Counted from the stretch's first letter, positions 26,431 through 36,092 are shown. The stretch: 64,000 nucleotides of DNA from Erythrobacter ramosus (GCF_009828055.1 NZ_WTYB01000002.1:1-64000), one strand, 5' to 3'. Program-made: numbers and translations. Notes: generated by a model from the sequence alone, not told the origin.

Positions 26431-27177
26431 TCAACCCTCGGGATAGGTCGCTTCGACGAAATACAGCCCGTGCGGCGGCGCATTCAGCCCCAAAGCGCCA
26501 CGATCCCGCGCGGCCAGCGCCTCGGCCATGCGGGCCTCGGGCCATGTGCCTGCGCCGACCAGCTTGAGGCAGCCGACCATTGAGCGCACCTGATGGTGCA
26601 GGAAGCTGCGCGCAGCGGCGTGGATGTGGATCTCGTCACCGACTTTCTCCACATCCAGCAGATCCAGCGACTTTACCGGATCGGCGGCCTGACAATGGAC
26701 CGAGCGGAAGGTGGTGAAATCGTGATGACCCACCAGCGCCTGCGCGGCGCGGTGCATCGCCTCGGCGTGGAGCGGCTGCGCGACATGCCACGCTCGGTCG
26801 CGCTGGAGGGTCAGTGGCGCGCGGCGGTTGGCAATCCGGTACAGATAGCGCCGCCCGGTGCAGGAAAAGCGCGCGTGCCAATCATCCGGCACCACCTCGC
26901 AGGCGGTCACTGCCACCGGATCGGGCCGCACTTGCGCATTGATTGCTGCCATCAGCCGGAACGGGTCGAAGGGTTTTTCGATGTCGACATGACTGCGCAT
27001 CGCCAGCGCGTGCACGCCTGCATCGGTGCGCCCGGCGGATTGGAGGGTGACGGTTTCGCCGGTGATCCGCGCGATGGCATCCTCGATGCTTTGCTGCACG
27101 CTCGGCCCATGGGACTGGCGTTGCAGGCCGAAGAACGGTGTGCCGTCGAATTCCAAGGTGAGGGCGAAGCGGGTCAT
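26431..27177 (-). CDS. truA: tRNA pseudouridine(38-40) synthase
   Basis: The 248-residue protein has the TruA signatures: [18 protein letters not shown] near the N-terminus, the catalytic Asp in [26 protein letters not shown], and [13 protein letters not shown] near the C-terminus. It makes pseudouridine at positions 38-40 of tRNA anticodon arms in the cytoplasm. It follows fmt in the same direction across a 104-bp gap that contains a GC-rich palindrome. Length is normal for the family. Confidence 0.96.
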   Translation of the reverse strand: MTRFALTLEFDGTPFFGLQRQSHGPSVQQSIEDAIARITGETVTLQSAGRTDAGVHALAMRSHVDIEKPFDPFRLMAAINAQVRPDPVAVTACEVVPDDWHARFSCTGRRYLYRIANRRAPLTLQRDRAWHVAQPLHAEAMHRAAQALVGHHDFTTFRSVHCQAADPVKSLDLLDVEKVGDEIHIHAAARSFLHHQVRSMVGCLKLVGAGTWPEARMAEALAARDRGALGLNAPPHGLYFVEATYPEG

Positions 27178-27185
27178 GCGCTAAC

Positions 27186-27266
27186 CGTCACCCCGGCGCA
27201 GGCCGGGGCCCAGGGCCAAATGCGCAACGCTTGCCGCTCTAGGCCCCAGCTTTCGCTGGGGTGACG
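27186..27266. repeat. GC-rich paired palindromic repeat (copy b) between fmt and truA
   Basis: The arms CGTCACCCCGGCGCAGGCCG (from 27186) and GGCCCCAGC...GCTGGGGTGACG (to 27266) pair across a short centre. The element sits inside the fmt-truA gap and could lower downstream transcription. Confidence 0.6.
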
Positions 27267-27281
27267 AGGAAGGGTTAGCTT

Positions 27282-28187
27282 TCATGACAAAACCACCCCC
27301 GCCGCCACCGGCCGACCGCGCAGGAACTCTTCGCGACTCATAGCCGGTTTGCCTGCGCGCTGGAGCCGCAGGGGACGGATCGCGCCTGTCCCGCAGGCGA
27401 TGGTGAAGTCTTCGTCCAGCACCACGCAGGGTGCACCGTTCGCTTCGGCCACTTCGGCGAGCAACAGCTTCACCCGCTCATTGCCCAACTCAAACCACGC
27501 CCCCGGAAACGGCGCCAGCCCGCGCACGAGACGTTCGATCACTTCGGCGCTTTCCGCCCAGTCGATCTTCGCTTCGGCCTTGTCGATCTTGGGCGCGTAG
27601 ATCGCTGCGGCGTCGTCCTGCACCTCGGGCGGGAAGGCGGCGAGATCAGCCAGCACCTCCACAATCGCCGCGGCGCCCAGCGCGCCCAATTCATCAAACA
27701 GCTCGCCCGTCGTCTTGCGCCCGACTGGCACGGCGACCTTGTGTAGCATCGGCCCGGTATCGAGACCCGCTTCCATCTGCATAATGGTAACGCCCGTCTC
27801 GGCATCCCCCGCCATCACCGCCCGGTGGATCGGCGCCGCCCCGCGCCAGCGCGGCAACAGGCTGGCGTGGATGTTGAGGCAGCCGTGCACCGGCGCATCG
27901 AGCACCGCCTGAGGCAGGATCAACCCGTAAGCCGCAACCACCGCCACATCGGCGTTCAAGGCCGCGAATTCGGCCTGTGCCTCTGCATTCCTGAGCGACA
28001 CGGGCGAGCGCACCGGTATACCCAAACCCTCCGCCGCCACTTGCACCGGCGAAGGACTGAGCTGCTTGCCCCGACCTGCCGGGCGCGGTGGCTGCGTATA
28101 GACGTACACCACCTCATGCCCCGCCGCATGGAGCGCGCGCAGGGCCGGGACCGCGAAATCGGGCGTCCCCATGAAGATGATGCGCAT
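27282..28187 (-). CDS. fmt: Methionyl-tRNA formyltransferase
   Basis: The 301-residue protein carries the formyltransferase signatures [38 protein letters not shown] (the SLLP loop) and [18 protein letters not shown], with a C-terminal OB-like domain. It formylates initiator Met-tRNA using 10-formyl-THF. def, coding for the enzyme that removes the formyl group, is encoded 0.8 kb away on the other strand with recR between. The start is 53 bp from the divergent recR start, so the two share a promoter region. Confidence 0.96.
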   Translation of the reverse strand: MRIIFMGTPDFAVPALRALHAAGHEVVYVYTQPPRPAGRGKQLSPSPVQVAAEGLGIPVRSPVSLRNAEAQAEFAALNADVAVVAAYGLILPQAVLDAPVHGCLNIHASLLPRWRGAAPIHRAVMAGDAETGVTIMQMEAGLDTGPMLHKVAVPVGRKTTGELFDELGALGAAAIVEVLADLAAFPPEVQDDAAAIYAPKIDKAEAKIDWAESAEVIERLVRGLAPFPGAWFELGNERVKLLLAEVAEANGAPCVVLDEDFTIACGTGAIRPLRLQRAGKPAMSREEFLRGRPVAAGVVLS

Positions 28188-28240
28188 AAGCGTGCCCCGC
28201 AGCCTTTGTTAAGCGAAGCGCAGCCCCTATCTCTCCCCCC

Positions 28241-28837
28241 ATGGCATCGCAAGAGATCGAGGCGCTGAGTTCTGCGCTCGCCCGGCTGCCGGGCCTGGGG
28301 CCGCGTTCCGCGCGGCGGGCGGTGCTGTGGCTGGTGAAGCACCGCGAATCTGCGCTCCCCGCCTTGCTCGAAGCGTTGGCGGGCGTCGCCGAAACGCTGG
28401 TCGAATGCCAGACCTGCGGCAATGTCGACACGTCCGACCCCTGCGCCATCTGCACCGACCCGCGCCGCGACGGGCGCGCGCTGTGCGTGGTGGAGGAAGT
28501 GTCGGACGTCTGGGCGCTCGACCGCGCGCGGCTGTTTCCCGGGCGCTACCATGTGCTCGGCGGCAGGCTCTCGGCCTTGGACGGCATTGCGCCCGAAAAC
28601 CTCAACATCGCCAGCCTGCTCGCCCGTGTCGAAAGCGGCGGGATCGACGAGGTGGTGCTCGCCATGAACGCGACCTTGGAAGGCCAGACCACCGCGCATT
28701 ACATCGCCGAGCGGCTCGAAGCCTTCCCGCTGCGCGTCACCCAGCTCGCCCACGGCTTGCCAGTGGGGGGCGAGCTCGATTACCTCGACGAAGGCACCTT
28801 GGCGCAGGCGCTCAGAGCGCGGCGGCCGGTCGGGTAG
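28241..28837 (+). CDS. recR: Recombination mediator protein RecR
   Basis: The 198-residue protein has the RecR order of motifs: a helix-hairpin-helix ([20 protein letters not shown]), a four-cysteine zinc finger (CQTCG...CAIC), a Toprim domain ([29 protein letters not shown]) and a Walker-B-like C-terminus ([17 protein letters not shown]). It works with RecO/RecF to load RecA on single-stranded gaps. It is divergent from fmt. Confidence 0.97.
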   Translation: MASQEIEALSSALARLPGLGPRSARRAVLWLVKHRESALPALLEALAGVAETLVECQTCGNVDTSDPCAICTDPRRDGRALCVVEEVSDVWALDRARLFPGRYHVLGGRLSALDGIAPENLNIASLLARVESGGIDEVVLAMNATLEGQTTAHYIAERLEAFPLRVTQLAHGLPVGGELDYLDEGTLAQALRARRPVG

Positions 28838-28967
28838 GTTTTTTCACGCGAAGACGCGAAGAAGTTGCACCGCGCCGCAGGCTGGGTTCTGCCAGATCAC
28901 GCGCTATGCCTTGATAAGGTGCGCGGCCTTGCCGCAGGGACGACATCTTCGCGTCTTCGCGTGAACC
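28838..28967. repeat. Long inverted repeat (TTCACGCGAAGA type) between recR and def
   Basis: The left arm (TTCACGCGAAGACGCGAAGA, within 28843-28863) and its complement (within 28944-28967) flank about 80 bp. The element begins directly after the recR stop codon. It is a sequence relative of 26247-26420, with a different hexamer in the arms. Confidence 0.75.
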
Positions 28968-29012
28968 AATCCTTCGGTTGAAGCCAAAGCCCTTCCGCAT
29001 TATGTGCACGCC

Positions 29013-29585
29013 ATGGCTATCCGCGAAATCCTTGAAGTGCCGGACCCCCGGCTGAAGATCATCTCGACTCCGGTTGAACCGCAAGAGTTCAATGCCGAGC
29101 TGCGCACGCTGGTCGAAGACATGTTCGAGACCATGTACGACGCCCCCGGCATCGGTCTGGCCGCGATCCAGGTCGGCGTGCCCAAGCGGGTGCTGGTGAT
29201 CGATCTCCAGCCCGAAGATCCGGACGCTGAGCCGGTGGAATGCAGCCATGACGGCCATTCTCACACGCACCCCGCGACCAAGAACGATCCGCGCGTGTTC
29301 ATCAATCCGGTGATCCTTGATCCGGCCGAGGAAGTGTCGACCTATCAGGAAGGCTGCCTCTCGGTCCCCGAAATCTACGCCGACGTCGACCGCCCGGCGA
29401 CCTGCACGGTGCGTTATCAGGACCTCGACGGCAACACCCACGAGGAACACCTCACCGGCCTGATGGCGACTTGCCTTCAGCACGAGATGGACCACCTCGA
29501 AGGCATCCTGTTTATCGACCACCTGTCGCGGTTGAAAAAGGCGATGGTGTTGAAGAAGCTCGAGAAGATTCGCCGAGCGGCGTAG
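29013..29585 (+). CDS. def: Peptide deformylase
   Basis: The 190-residue protein shows the three deformylase motifs: GIGLAAIQVG, EGCLSVPE and QHEMDHLEG (metal ligands Cys and two His, catalytic Glu). It removes the formyl group from nascent proteins. The start at 29013 (MAIREILEVPDPRLK) is taken instead of the GTG at 29004 since the family begins at that point. An insert rich in His and acidic residues (about 75-90, with SHDGHSHTHP) lies between motif 1 and motif 2; it is longer than in the E. coli enzyme. Confidence 0.96.
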   Translation: MAIREILEVPDPRLKIISTPVEPQEFNAELRTLVEDMFETMYDAPGIGLAAIQVGVPKRVLVIDLQPEDPDAEPVECSHDGHSHTHPATKNDPRVFINPVILDPAEEVSTYQEGCLSVPEIYADVDRPATCTVRYQDLDGNTHEEHLTGLMATCLQHEMDHLEGILFIDHLSRLKKAMVLKKLEKIRRAA

Positions 29586-29594
29586 CTTGTTTTT

Positions 29595-29745
29595 CGAGCG
29601 CGCCTCCGCGCGCTCGTCCTCGGGGCTGTTCTTTCGCTGCGCTACAGGCCCCTGCGGGCGGGCGGTCGCCCTTGCGGCGCTGCGCGCCGATTGTCAGTGC
29701 CACTTCCCGCCTCCCCGGGCTTGAGCCGGGGCCCCGCTTTCTTGC
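29595..29745. repeat. Composite GC-rich repeat downstream of def
   Basis: A perfect nine-pair hairpin (CGAGCGCGC / CTCC / GCGCGCTCG, 29595-29616) starts ten bases after the def stop and may terminate def, though no T tract follows. It leads into a stretch (to about 29690) that resembles 45863-45952, sharing CTGCGGGCG.GCGGTCGC and CTTGCG. A half of the CCGGGCTTGA..CCGGGGCCC palindrome class follows at 29719-29748. Confidence 0.5.
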
Positions 29746-29800
29746 GGAAATCGCACAGGAAACCCTAGCGTTCTCCATACGTTCTATGTAGGATCACCGC

Positions 29801-31270
29801 ATGGACGCTTCGATTCTGCCACTTTTCGCCCTGATTCTCGGAGCTGCGCTGGGTGCCACGCTCGGCTGGTTCCTTGCCTCGCGCCCGCTCGCCGATCTAC
29901 GCGCGCGCCTCACTGCGGCGGAGGCCAGCGGGGCGGAGGGGGAGGCCAAGTTTGCCCGCGCCATTGCCGAGTTGGGCGAAGCGCGGATTGAAGTCGCCGG
30001 GCTGAAGGAACGGGCGGGGCAGGCGGATGGCTTGCTGACGCGGCTCGATGCCGTGCAGGCTGACCGCGCGGCGCTGGCGGAACGGCTGGCCGCGCTCGAA
30101 AGCGCCGCAGCCGAGCGCGAGAAGGCCTTTACCGAACAGAAGGCCGGCCTGCTCGCCGCGCAGGAGAGCCTGCGCAAGGAATTCGAAAACGCCGGCAGCC
30201 GGGTGCTGGAGCAGGCGCAGAAGGCCTTTCTGGAGCGGGCCGATGCGCGTTTTCGCCAATCTGAGGAGGCGGGCGAGGCCAAGCTCAAGGCGCTGCTGTC
30301 TCCGGTCGGCGACAAGCTGGCGAGTTACGAACGGCAGGTCGCCGAGCTGGAGGCCAAGCGCACCGATGCCTTCGGGCAGCTCTCCGGCCTGATCCAGTCG
30401 ATGCGCGACGGGCAGGAACAGGTCCGGCGTGAGGCGCAGCGGCTCGGCAATTCGCTCACCAACGCTCCCAAAGCGCGCGGGCGCTGGGGGGAGCGGGCCT
30501 TGCAGAACGTCCTCGAACAATGCGGGTTGGCCGAGCACACCGACTTCCATCTCGAACAGTCGATGGACACCGCCGATGGCCGGTTGCGGCCCGATGCGAT
30601 CGTCAATGTGCCGGGGCAGAAGAAGCTGGTGATCGACGCAAAGGTGTCATTGAACGCCTATCAGGCCGCGTTCGAGGCCGATGACGAAGGTGAGCGCAAA
30701 CGCCACCTCGATCTCCACGCCAAATCCATGCGCAACCATGTGCAAACGCTGGGTTCCAAAAGCTACCAGAGCCAGTTCGATGACGCGCCCGATTATGTGG
30801 TGATGTTTGTGCCGGGCGAACATTTCGTCGCCGCCGCGCTCGAACATGATCCCGAATTGTGGGACTTCGCTTTCCGCAACAAGGTGCTGCTGGCAACGCC
30901 GACCAACCTCGTCGCAATTGCCCGGACGGTCGCGCAGGTGTGGCGGCAGGACAAGATGGCGAGCGAAGCGGCGGAAATTGGCCGCATGGGCGCCGAATTG
31001 TATGACCGCCTCGCCACCGCAGCCGAACACCTCAAGCGCGTCGGCGGCGGGCTCGAAAGCGCGGTCAATAATTACAACAAGTTCGTCGGCAGCTTTGAAC
31101 GCAACGTGCTGTCCTCCGGGCGGCGGCTTGCCGAAAAGGGCATCGAAATCGGCAAGCGCGAGATTGAGGACGTGCCGCTCGTGGAAAGCGCGCCGCGTTA
31201 TAACGCGGGGGATGTTGCAGCGCTTGAAGCGCCTGATCTGGATGGGAAAGACCGCGACGCGGCGGACTAG
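29801..31270 (+). CDS. rmuC: DNA recombination protein RmuC
   Basis: The 489-residue protein starts with a membrane anchor (LFALILGAALGATLGWFLAS), followed by a long coiled coil (about residues 30-215) rich in Ala/Glu/Arg. The PD-(D/E)XK-type nuclease domain follows: ARGRWGERALQNVLEQCGLAEHTDFHLEQ, RPDAIVNVPGQKKLVIDAKVSLNAY, and YVVMFVPGEHFVAAAL. RmuC limits inversions between short repeats and has been linked to resolving DNA-protein crosslinks. It is a single gene with a weak ribosome-binding site. Confidence 0.95.
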   Translation: MDASILPLFALILGAALGATLGWFLASRPLADLRARLTAAEASGAEGEAKFARAIAELGEARIEVAGLKERAGQADGLLTRLDAVQADRAALAERLAALESAAAEREKAFTEQKAGLLAAQESLRKEFENAGSRVLEQAQKAFLERADARFRQSEEAGEAKLKALLSPVGDKLASYERQVAELEAKRTDAFGQLSGLIQSMRDGQEQVRREAQRLGNSLTNAPKARGRWGERALQNVLEQCGLAEHTDFHLEQSMDTADGRLRPDAIVNVPGQKKLVIDAKVSLNAYQAAFEADDEGERKRHLDLHAKSMRNHVQTLGSKSYQSQFDDAPDYVVMFVPGEHFVAAALEHDPELWDFAFRNKVLLATPTNLVAIARTVAQVWRQDKMASEAAEIGRMGAELYDRLATAAEHLKRVGGGLESAVNNYNKFVGSFERNVLSSGRRLAEKGIEIGKREIEDVPLVESAPRYNAGDVAALEAPDLDGKDRDAAD

Positions 31271-31436
31271 CGCAGCCCCTCGGGAAGCTTTTCCACACAA
31301 CTGAGGCCGGCCTTTCCTACAGCTATGGCCCGCGCCATGATCCCGTCGGCCCTTTGACATCGTTCGCACCCCGCCGCCTCAAGCGAGGCTCCGCGCGTCA
31401 GCTCTGCTACCCGGTGCCCCCCCGGGAGCGGACGAT

Positions 31437-31530
31437 GTGTCAATTTCGCTTTTTTGATGTAAACCAATGAAAAGATAAACGAAAATGTTGATTCACGCGG
31501 TTGACACCCTGTCAACTTTGTAAACTTCAG
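31437..31530 (+). repeat. 94-bp intergenic element, copy 1 (TTGACA-N3-TGTCAA core)
   Basis: The element aligns without gaps over 94 bases to 60912-61005. Shared parts are the start (GTGTCAA.TTCG.TTTTTT), TAAACC.ATGA, the palindrome TTGACA-CCC-TGTCAA (GGG in the other copy) and the end ACTTTGT.AACTTC. The centre is AT-rich in a GC-rich genome. It lies between the convergent rmuC and RNA methyltransferase genes and touches the stop of the latter. Function is unknown. The rest of the gap from 31271 shows no gene. Confidence 0.75.
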
Positions 31531-32324
31531 GGCTCCAACCCCGCCAGCACCTCGTAAGCCAGCACCGCACCGGCCACCGCCGCGTTGAGCGAATCCGCCC
31601 GCCCGCGCATCGGCATCGTCACCCGCAGATCGCAGGCCGCCTCGTAATCTTCGGGCAGGCCTTGTGATTCGTTGCCAACGAGGATGAAGCACGGCGCCGC
31701 ATAGGGCGCCCCGCGATAAGGCACCGCATCGCGCAGGGACGCTGCCACCAGCTGACCCGCGCCACCCCGCAGCCAGGGCAGAAACTCCTCCCACCGCGCC
31801 TGCGCTACGCCCACGGTGAACACCGCACCCATGCTCGCCCGGACGGCTTCGGCGCTGAAGGGGTCGGCGCAGTCGTCGATCAGGATCAGTCCGCCTGCAC
31901 CCACCGCGTCGCAGGTTCGCAGCATCGTGCCGAGATTGCCCGGATCGCGCAAAGCCTGCGCCGCCAGCCAGATCGGCGCGGCGCTCCGGTTCAGCGTCTC
32001 CAGTGACGTGTCCCATTCGTCGAACACCCCGGCGACGCTCTGGGCATTGTCCTTGCCGGTGATCTTGGAGAGGATGTCGGGCGTGGTTTCGATAACCTCG
32101 CCGCCTGCTGCCATGACGTCAGCCTCCAGCCGGGCGAGCAGCGCGTGTTCGCGCCCCTCGGCCATCACCAGCGTCTGCGGCACGCGGCCCGAAGCGCGCG
32201 CGTCCTCAAGCAGCCGCAGCCCTTCGACCAGGAACTGCCCGGCGCGCTTGCGATGCTTCTTATCGCGTAAGGACCGCAGATATTTGACGGTCGGATTGGA
32301 AAAGCCGGTGATGTGCTTGCGCAT
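31527..32324 (-). CDS. SpoU/TrmH-family RNA 2'-O-ribose methyltransferase
   Basis: The 265-residue protein has an N-terminal substrate-binding domain (KYLRSLRDKKHRKRAGQFLVEGLRLLEDA) and a SPOUT knot domain with the three SpoU motifs: ALRDPGNLGTMLRTCDAVGA, FILVGNESQGLP and MRGRADSLNAAVAGAVLAYE. It should methylate a ribose in 23S rRNA or tRNA; the RlmB/TsnR-like architecture favours rRNA, but the site is not determined. It lies 10 bp after ptsH, as the last gene of the chvI operon. Confidence 0.9.
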   Translation of the reverse strand: MRKHITGFSNPTVKYLRSLRDKKHRKRAGQFLVEGLRLLEDARASGRVPQTLVMAEGREHALLARLEADVMAAGGEVIETTPDILSKITGKDNAQSVAGVFDEWDTSLETLNRSAAPIWLAAQALRDPGNLGTMLRTCDAVGAGGLILIDDCADPFSAEAVRASMGAVFTVGVAQARWEEFLPWLRGGAGQLVAASLRDAVPYRGAPYAAPCFILVGNESQGLPEDYEAACDLRVTMPMRGRADSLNAAVAGAVLAYEVLAGLEP

Positions 32325-32334
32325 GGTGGAAGCG

Positions 32335-32613
32335 CTAATCTTCCCCGAAGCCGCCAGCGACCAGCGCGATCAGATCGGCCAGCACTGCCTCGGCATTTTC
32401 ACCCTCGACTGCGACTTCCACCGTGTCGCCCTTGGCCGCGCCGAGCATCATCAACCCGAGGATCGATCCGCCCGCCGCGCTGTGCGGGGTCTTGGTAACG
32501 GTCACCTTCACGCCATCGGGCAGGACGGCGACCGCGCCGACGAACTTCGCGCTCGCCCGGGCGTGCAAGCCCCGGCGGTTGACGATGGTGACGCTTTGCC
32601 GTGCTTCCCCCAC
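32335..32613 (-). CDS. ptsH: HPr phosphocarrier protein
   Basis: The 92-residue protein is a complete HPr. The active His17 lies in NRRGLHARASAKFV and the regulatory Ser50 in SAAGGSILGLMML, the site that HprK phosphorylates. HPr receives phosphate from enzyme I at the His and passes it to EIIA. No sugar permease and no ptsI is nearby, so it belongs to a regulatory phosphorelay. It starts 11 bp after the EIIA gene and is in the same transcript as hprK. Confidence 0.95.
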   Translation of the reverse strand: MGEARQSVTIVNRRGLHARASAKFVGAVAVLPDGVKVTVTKTPHSAAGGSILGLMMLGAAKGDTVEVAVEGENAEAVLADLIALVAGGFGED

Positions 32614-32624
32614 GCAGCGAGCCT

Positions 32625-33050
32625 TCAGGCCTTCGCTCGCGCAGGGGCAGTGTCCTGCCCCAGCAATTCGCTGGCGATGGTGATGTAATTGCGCCCGGCG
32701 GTCTGCGCGGCGTGGACCGCGGCGGAGACATCCATCGCCTTGCGCGCGCCGGCAAGGCGGATCAGCATCGGCAGGTTGATGCCCGCGATCACCTCGACAT
32801 GGCCGGCATCGAGCAGAGAGATCGCCAGGTTCGAAGGCGTGCCGCCGAACAGGTCAGTGAGGATGATGACGCCCTTGCCATTGTCGACCGAAGCAATCGC
32901 GTCCGCGATGTCGGCGCGGCGCTGCTCCATATCGTCATTGGGGCCGATGCAGACCGTGACGATCCCGTCTTGCGGGCCGACCACGTGCTCCATTGCCTCG
33001 ACAAACTGGTCCGCGAGGCGGCCATGGGTTACCAGGATCAAGCCGATCAT
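32625..33050 (-). CDS. Mannose-family PTS EIIA protein
   Basis: The 141-residue protein is a stand-alone EIIA of the mannose/fructose superfamily. Phosphorylatable His9 lies in IGLILVTHGRLA, and the family pattern ILTDLFGGTPSNLAISL follows at about residues 62-78. There is no EIIB, EIIC or EIID in the window. In alphaproteobacteria such EIIA proteins act as regulators that signal through phosphorylation state, for example to the ChvG kinase in Brucella and Rhizobium. It lies between rapZ (110 bp upstream) and ptsH. Confidence 0.92.
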   Translation of the reverse strand: MIGLILVTHGRLADQFVEAMEHVVGPQDGIVTVCIGPNDDMEQRRADIADAIASVDNGKGVIILTDLFGGTPSNLAISLLDAGHVEVIAGINLPMLIRLAGARKAMDVSAAVHAAQTAGRNYITIASELLGQDTAPARAKA

Positions 33051-33160
33051 GCGTGAATAGGGGTCCGTTAACTGCCCGCCAAGGGGGCTGCCTTACGCGT
33101 TTCTACCTTAACCGACAATGCGTGCGGGGTGCATTGCGGCGGATTCTACCGTGCCGGGTC

Positions 33161-34075
33161 TTAGCGGCGATCCCGTTCGATGGTATCGGCCGCTCGCGAA
33201 CCCAGATTGCGGTGCCGGACAGTGGGCGAAAACCCGGCGGTGCGCAAGGCCTGAGCCATCCGCTCGGTCGTGAAGACCGATCTGTGTCTCCCGCCGGTAC
33301 AACCGAAAGCGATATGGACATAGGGTTTGCCCTGCCGGGCATAGCGCGGAAGCAGCATCAGCAAGAGGCCGCGGATGCGTTCGAACGCCTCGGCAAAGGC
33401 GGGGTCACGCTCGATATGGTCACCCACGGCGGCATCCTGCCCGGTCTGTTCGCGCAGCTCCGGCACCCAGTGCGGATTGTCGAGAAAGCGCATGTCGAAC
33501 ACCAGGTCGGCAAGCGGCGGCATCCCGCGGGCAAAGCCGAAGCTCGACATGGTGATCGTCAAGCCCGCTTCTTCGCTGGCGGGATCGAACAGTTCGCGGA
33601 TGCGCGTTTGCAAATCGTTGCTGGTCATCGCCGTGGTGTCGATCATCACCTCGGCCCAGCGGCGCAGGGGTTCGAGCAATTCGCGCTCGGCCGCGATGCC
33701 TTCCTGCACCGGGCGTCCGTCAGCCATCGGGTGGCGGCGGCGGGTTTCATTGAAGCGGCGTTCCAGCTCGCCGCCCGCGCAGTCGAGGAACAGGAAGGTG
33801 AGCGCGATGTCGGGCCGGGCGGCGAGGTCTTTGACCAGCGCGATGACGTCGGCTGGCACAAAGCCACGCGTGCGCGAATCGAACCCGATGGCGAGCGGCC
33901 CGCGCGCTTCGTCCGGCATGGTGACGAGACGCTTGAGCATCCGCACCGGGAAGTTGTCGATCGTCTCCCAGCCGAGGTCTTCCAGCACCGCCAGCGTGGT
34001 CGACTTGCCAGCGCCGGCAAGGCCAGTGACCAGCAGCAGCTGGCGCTGGGGAGGAGAGGCTTCAGGCTCGCTCAT
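33161..34075 (-). CDS. rapZ: RNase adapter / nucleotide-binding protein RapZ (YvcJ family)
   Basis: The 304-residue protein starts with a Walker A loop (TGLAGAGKST, residues 17-26) and has the family's DMRFLDNPHW motif and the C-terminal IAFGCTGGRHRSV segment. In E. coli RapZ binds GlmZ/GlmY RNAs and controls glucosamine-6-phosphate synthesis; in alphaproteobacteria its role is less clear. The start overlaps the hprK stop in ATGA, so translation is coupled. Confidence 0.94.
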   Translation of the reverse strand: MSEPEASPPQRQLLLVTGLAGAGKSTTLAVLEDLGWETIDNFPVRMLKRLVTMPDEARGPLAIGFDSRTRGFVPADVIALVKDLAARPDIALTFLFLDCAGGELERRFNETRRRHPMADGRPVQEGIAAERELLEPLRRWAEVMIDTTAMTSNDLQTRIRELFDPASEEAGLTITMSSFGFARGMPPLADLVFDMRFLDNPHWVPELREQTGQDAAVGDHIERDPAFAEAFERIRGLLLMLLPRYARQGKPYVHIAFGCTGGRHRSVFTTERMAQALRTAGFSPTVRHRNLGSRAADTIERDRR

Positions 34076-34548
34076 GCGCTGTCATCTGGCGCGTCTGGGG
34101 CGCAAAGGGAAGCGGGTTTGATGACGAGGCCATGCATGGCGAGCGCCCATTCGGCGCGCGGGGCAGGGGCGATGGTGCCGGGATCGAAGGCGAGCACGGG
34201 CACGGCGACCCCGTTGATGATGCGCCGGGGGAGCGGTGTTTCGGGGAGGCGCTCCGGCGCCGGACCGCCGAGGGAGAGGATCAGCGCAACCGGCGCGGGC
34301 GGGGCGACGGGGAGGGTGACAAGCCCCACCCCGCGCACTTCCAGCAGTCCGGCAATATGCGGCGGCGGGCTGGCGATAAGAACATCACCCTCCGCCGTCA
34401 GCGTCACGCCATCATCGCCAATCAGCCCCGCGCCGCGATCCACCAATGCCAGCGCGAGGCTGGATTTCCCGCTGCCGGGGGGGCCTTCGATCAGCAACGT
34501 GCGGCCGCCGATCACCACCGCGCTCGCCTGAAGCACGATAGTGGTCAT
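34072..34548 (-). CDS. hprK: Short HPr kinase/phosphorylase (alphaproteobacterial type)
   Basis: The 158-residue protein (start at 34548, overlapping the chvG stop as ATGA) holds only the kinase core. The Walker A is EGPPGSGKSS (about 21-30), followed by ALVDRGAGLIGDDGV. The N-terminal domain of Firmicutes HprK is missing, as is usual in this class. It phosphorylates the regulatory Ser of HPr, which is conserved here as Ser50. It is the third gene of the chvI operon. Confidence 0.9.
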   Translation of the reverse strand: MTTIVLQASAVVIGGRTLLIEGPPGSGKSSLALALVDRGAGLIGDDGVTLTAEGDVLIASPPPHIAGLLEVRGVGLVTLPVAPPAPVALILSLGGPAPERLPETPLPRRIINGVAVPVLAFDPGTIAPAPRAEWALAMHGLVIKPASLCAPDAPDDSA

Positions 34549-36092
34549 GACGCGGCGGGCAGACGCAGCCGCAGGCAAGCGCCGGGTGCGCCGTCGGGGC
34601 GGGCATCGGCGCTGAGCGTGCCGTCATGCGCCTCGGCAATCGCGCGGCCGATGGCGAGGCCGAGGCCGGAGTGATTGCCGAAGCTCTCGCCTTCAGGCCG
34701 GTCGGAATGGAACCGCCGGAACACCGCCTCGCGGGCGTCGGCGGCGATGCCGGGGCCTTCGTCGCAGACCTCGGTGACGCTCTGGCCCCCGGTCCGGCGG
34801 ATCGACACGCTGACCACGCCGTCTGCGGGCGAGAAGGACACGGCATTGTCGATCAGGTTTTCGGCCACGCGTTCAAGCTGGGTCGGCACGCCCATCACGA
34901 TGTGGCTGCCGGGTGCCGCATCGAGCACGATCCGCCGTCCGCCGTTCATGCCGCGATTCTCGCGGCTGCGGATCAGGTTCACGAACAATTCGGCCAGATC
35001 GACCCGTTCCAGCGTCGCGCGGCTGATTTCGGCATCAACCCGGCTGGCGGCGGCGATTTCGGTGACGAGGCGGTCGATCCGGCGCACATCATGGGTCGCG
35101 ATCTGGATCAGTTCGGACCGCAGCTCCGGGTCTTCCACGCGCGGCAGGGTGTCGATCGCGCTGCGCAGCGATGCGAGCGGGTTCTTGATCTCATGCGCTA
35201 CGTCGGCTGCGAAGGTATCGACCGCGTCGATCCGCTGTCTGAGCGCGCCGGTCATGTCCGAAACCGCGCGGGCGAGCAGCCCGATCTCGTCGCTGCGCTG
35301 AGGCAGGCGCGGCACTTCGACTTCGCGGTCGCGGCCCTGCCTCACCCGCACCGCCGCGCGCGCCAGCAGCCGCAGGGGGGTGACGATGGTGCGTGCCAGA
35401 AACAGCGAGAGCAGCGCCGAGGCCGCCAACAGCAGCACCATCGCAAAGCCCAGCGTGGTGCGCGCCGCGCGCACGCTTTCGGTAATGTCGACCGCGTTGC
35501 GCACCGTCAGCAGTGTCGCGCCTTGCAGGCCGACCGGCACGGCGGCGGTGATGACCGGCGTGCCATCGCGCCAATCATACAGCCGCACTTGGCTCAGGCC
35601 TAACTCGCGCGCGCGGGCGAGTTCGGGCCAGGCATCGGCCTCTTGCGCTTCGGGCTCGACATAGTCCTGCACGGCTTCCGCGCTGACGATGGTGTCGACT
35701 GTGCGGTCGAGCCAGCGGGAGAAGCGCTGCTCCCAATCGTCATCACTGATATCGTTGAACCGGAAGGATGGTTCGGCCAGCACGAAACTGTCGGCGGTCA
35801 GCGCGCCTTTGGCGTCGAACATCCGCAGCCGCATCCGCTGTTCCTTGCCGATTTGGACCAGCAGCGCCTCTTGTCGCTCGCGGGTGGTGCCTGCCAGTGC
35901 CTCGGCAGTGATCTGCGCTTCGATGCGGGCGAGCTTGAAGCGCTCGTTGATCAGCTGGGTGCGGTACGAATCGAGATAGAGCAGCCCGCCTCCCATGATC
36001 AGCAGCGGCAGGATGTTGACCGCCAGAATGCGGCCCGTCAGCGCGAACCGCCCGGTGGCGGTCAACTGTTCACCGCTTGCGCCTTTAGCCAT
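34545..36092 (-). CDS. chvG: ChvG/ExoS-family sensor histidine kinase
   Basis: The start at 36092 ([20 protein letters not shown]) overlaps the chvI stop by 8 bp; an upstream in-frame extension lies within chvI and is ignored. The 515-residue protein has TM1 (about 20-42), a periplasmic domain, TM2 (about 213-234), HAMP (235-287), HisKA with His300 in [15 protein letters not shown], and HATPase boxes [11 protein letters not shown] and CDEGPGIAA. ChvG kinases sense acid or envelope change and are held inactive by periplasmic ExoR in rhizobia. Gene order and overlaps indicate a single operon. Confidence 0.93.
   Translation of the reverse strand: MAKGASGEQLTATGRFALTGRILAVNILPLLIMGGGLLYLDSYRTQLINERFKLARIEAQITAEALAGTTRERQEALLVQIGKEQRMRLRMFDAKGALTADSFVLAEPSFRFNDISDDDWEQRFSRWLDRTVDTIVSAEAVQDYVEPEAQEADAWPELARARELGLSQVRLYDWRDGTPVITAAVPVGLQGATLLTVRNAVDITESVRAARTTLGFAMVLLLAASALLSLFLARTIVTPLRLLARAAVRVRQGRDREVEVPRLPQRSDEIGLLARAVSDMTGALRQRIDAVDTFAADVAHEIKNPLASLRSAIDTLPRVEDPELRSELIQIATHDVRRIDRLVTEIAAASRVDAEISRATLERVDLAELFVNLIRSRENRGMNGGRRIVLDAAPGSHIVMGVPTQLERVAENLIDNAVSFSPADGVVSVSIRRTGGQSVTEVCDEGPGIAADAREAVFRRFHSDRPEGESFGNHSGLGLAIGRAIAEAHDGTLSADARPDGAPGACLRLRLPAAS

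Noticed and set aside
32993..34531. 512-codon open frame antisense to rapZ and hprK
   Set aside because: rapZ and hprK carry complete motifs and overlapping starts and stops; the antisense product has no recognisable domain.
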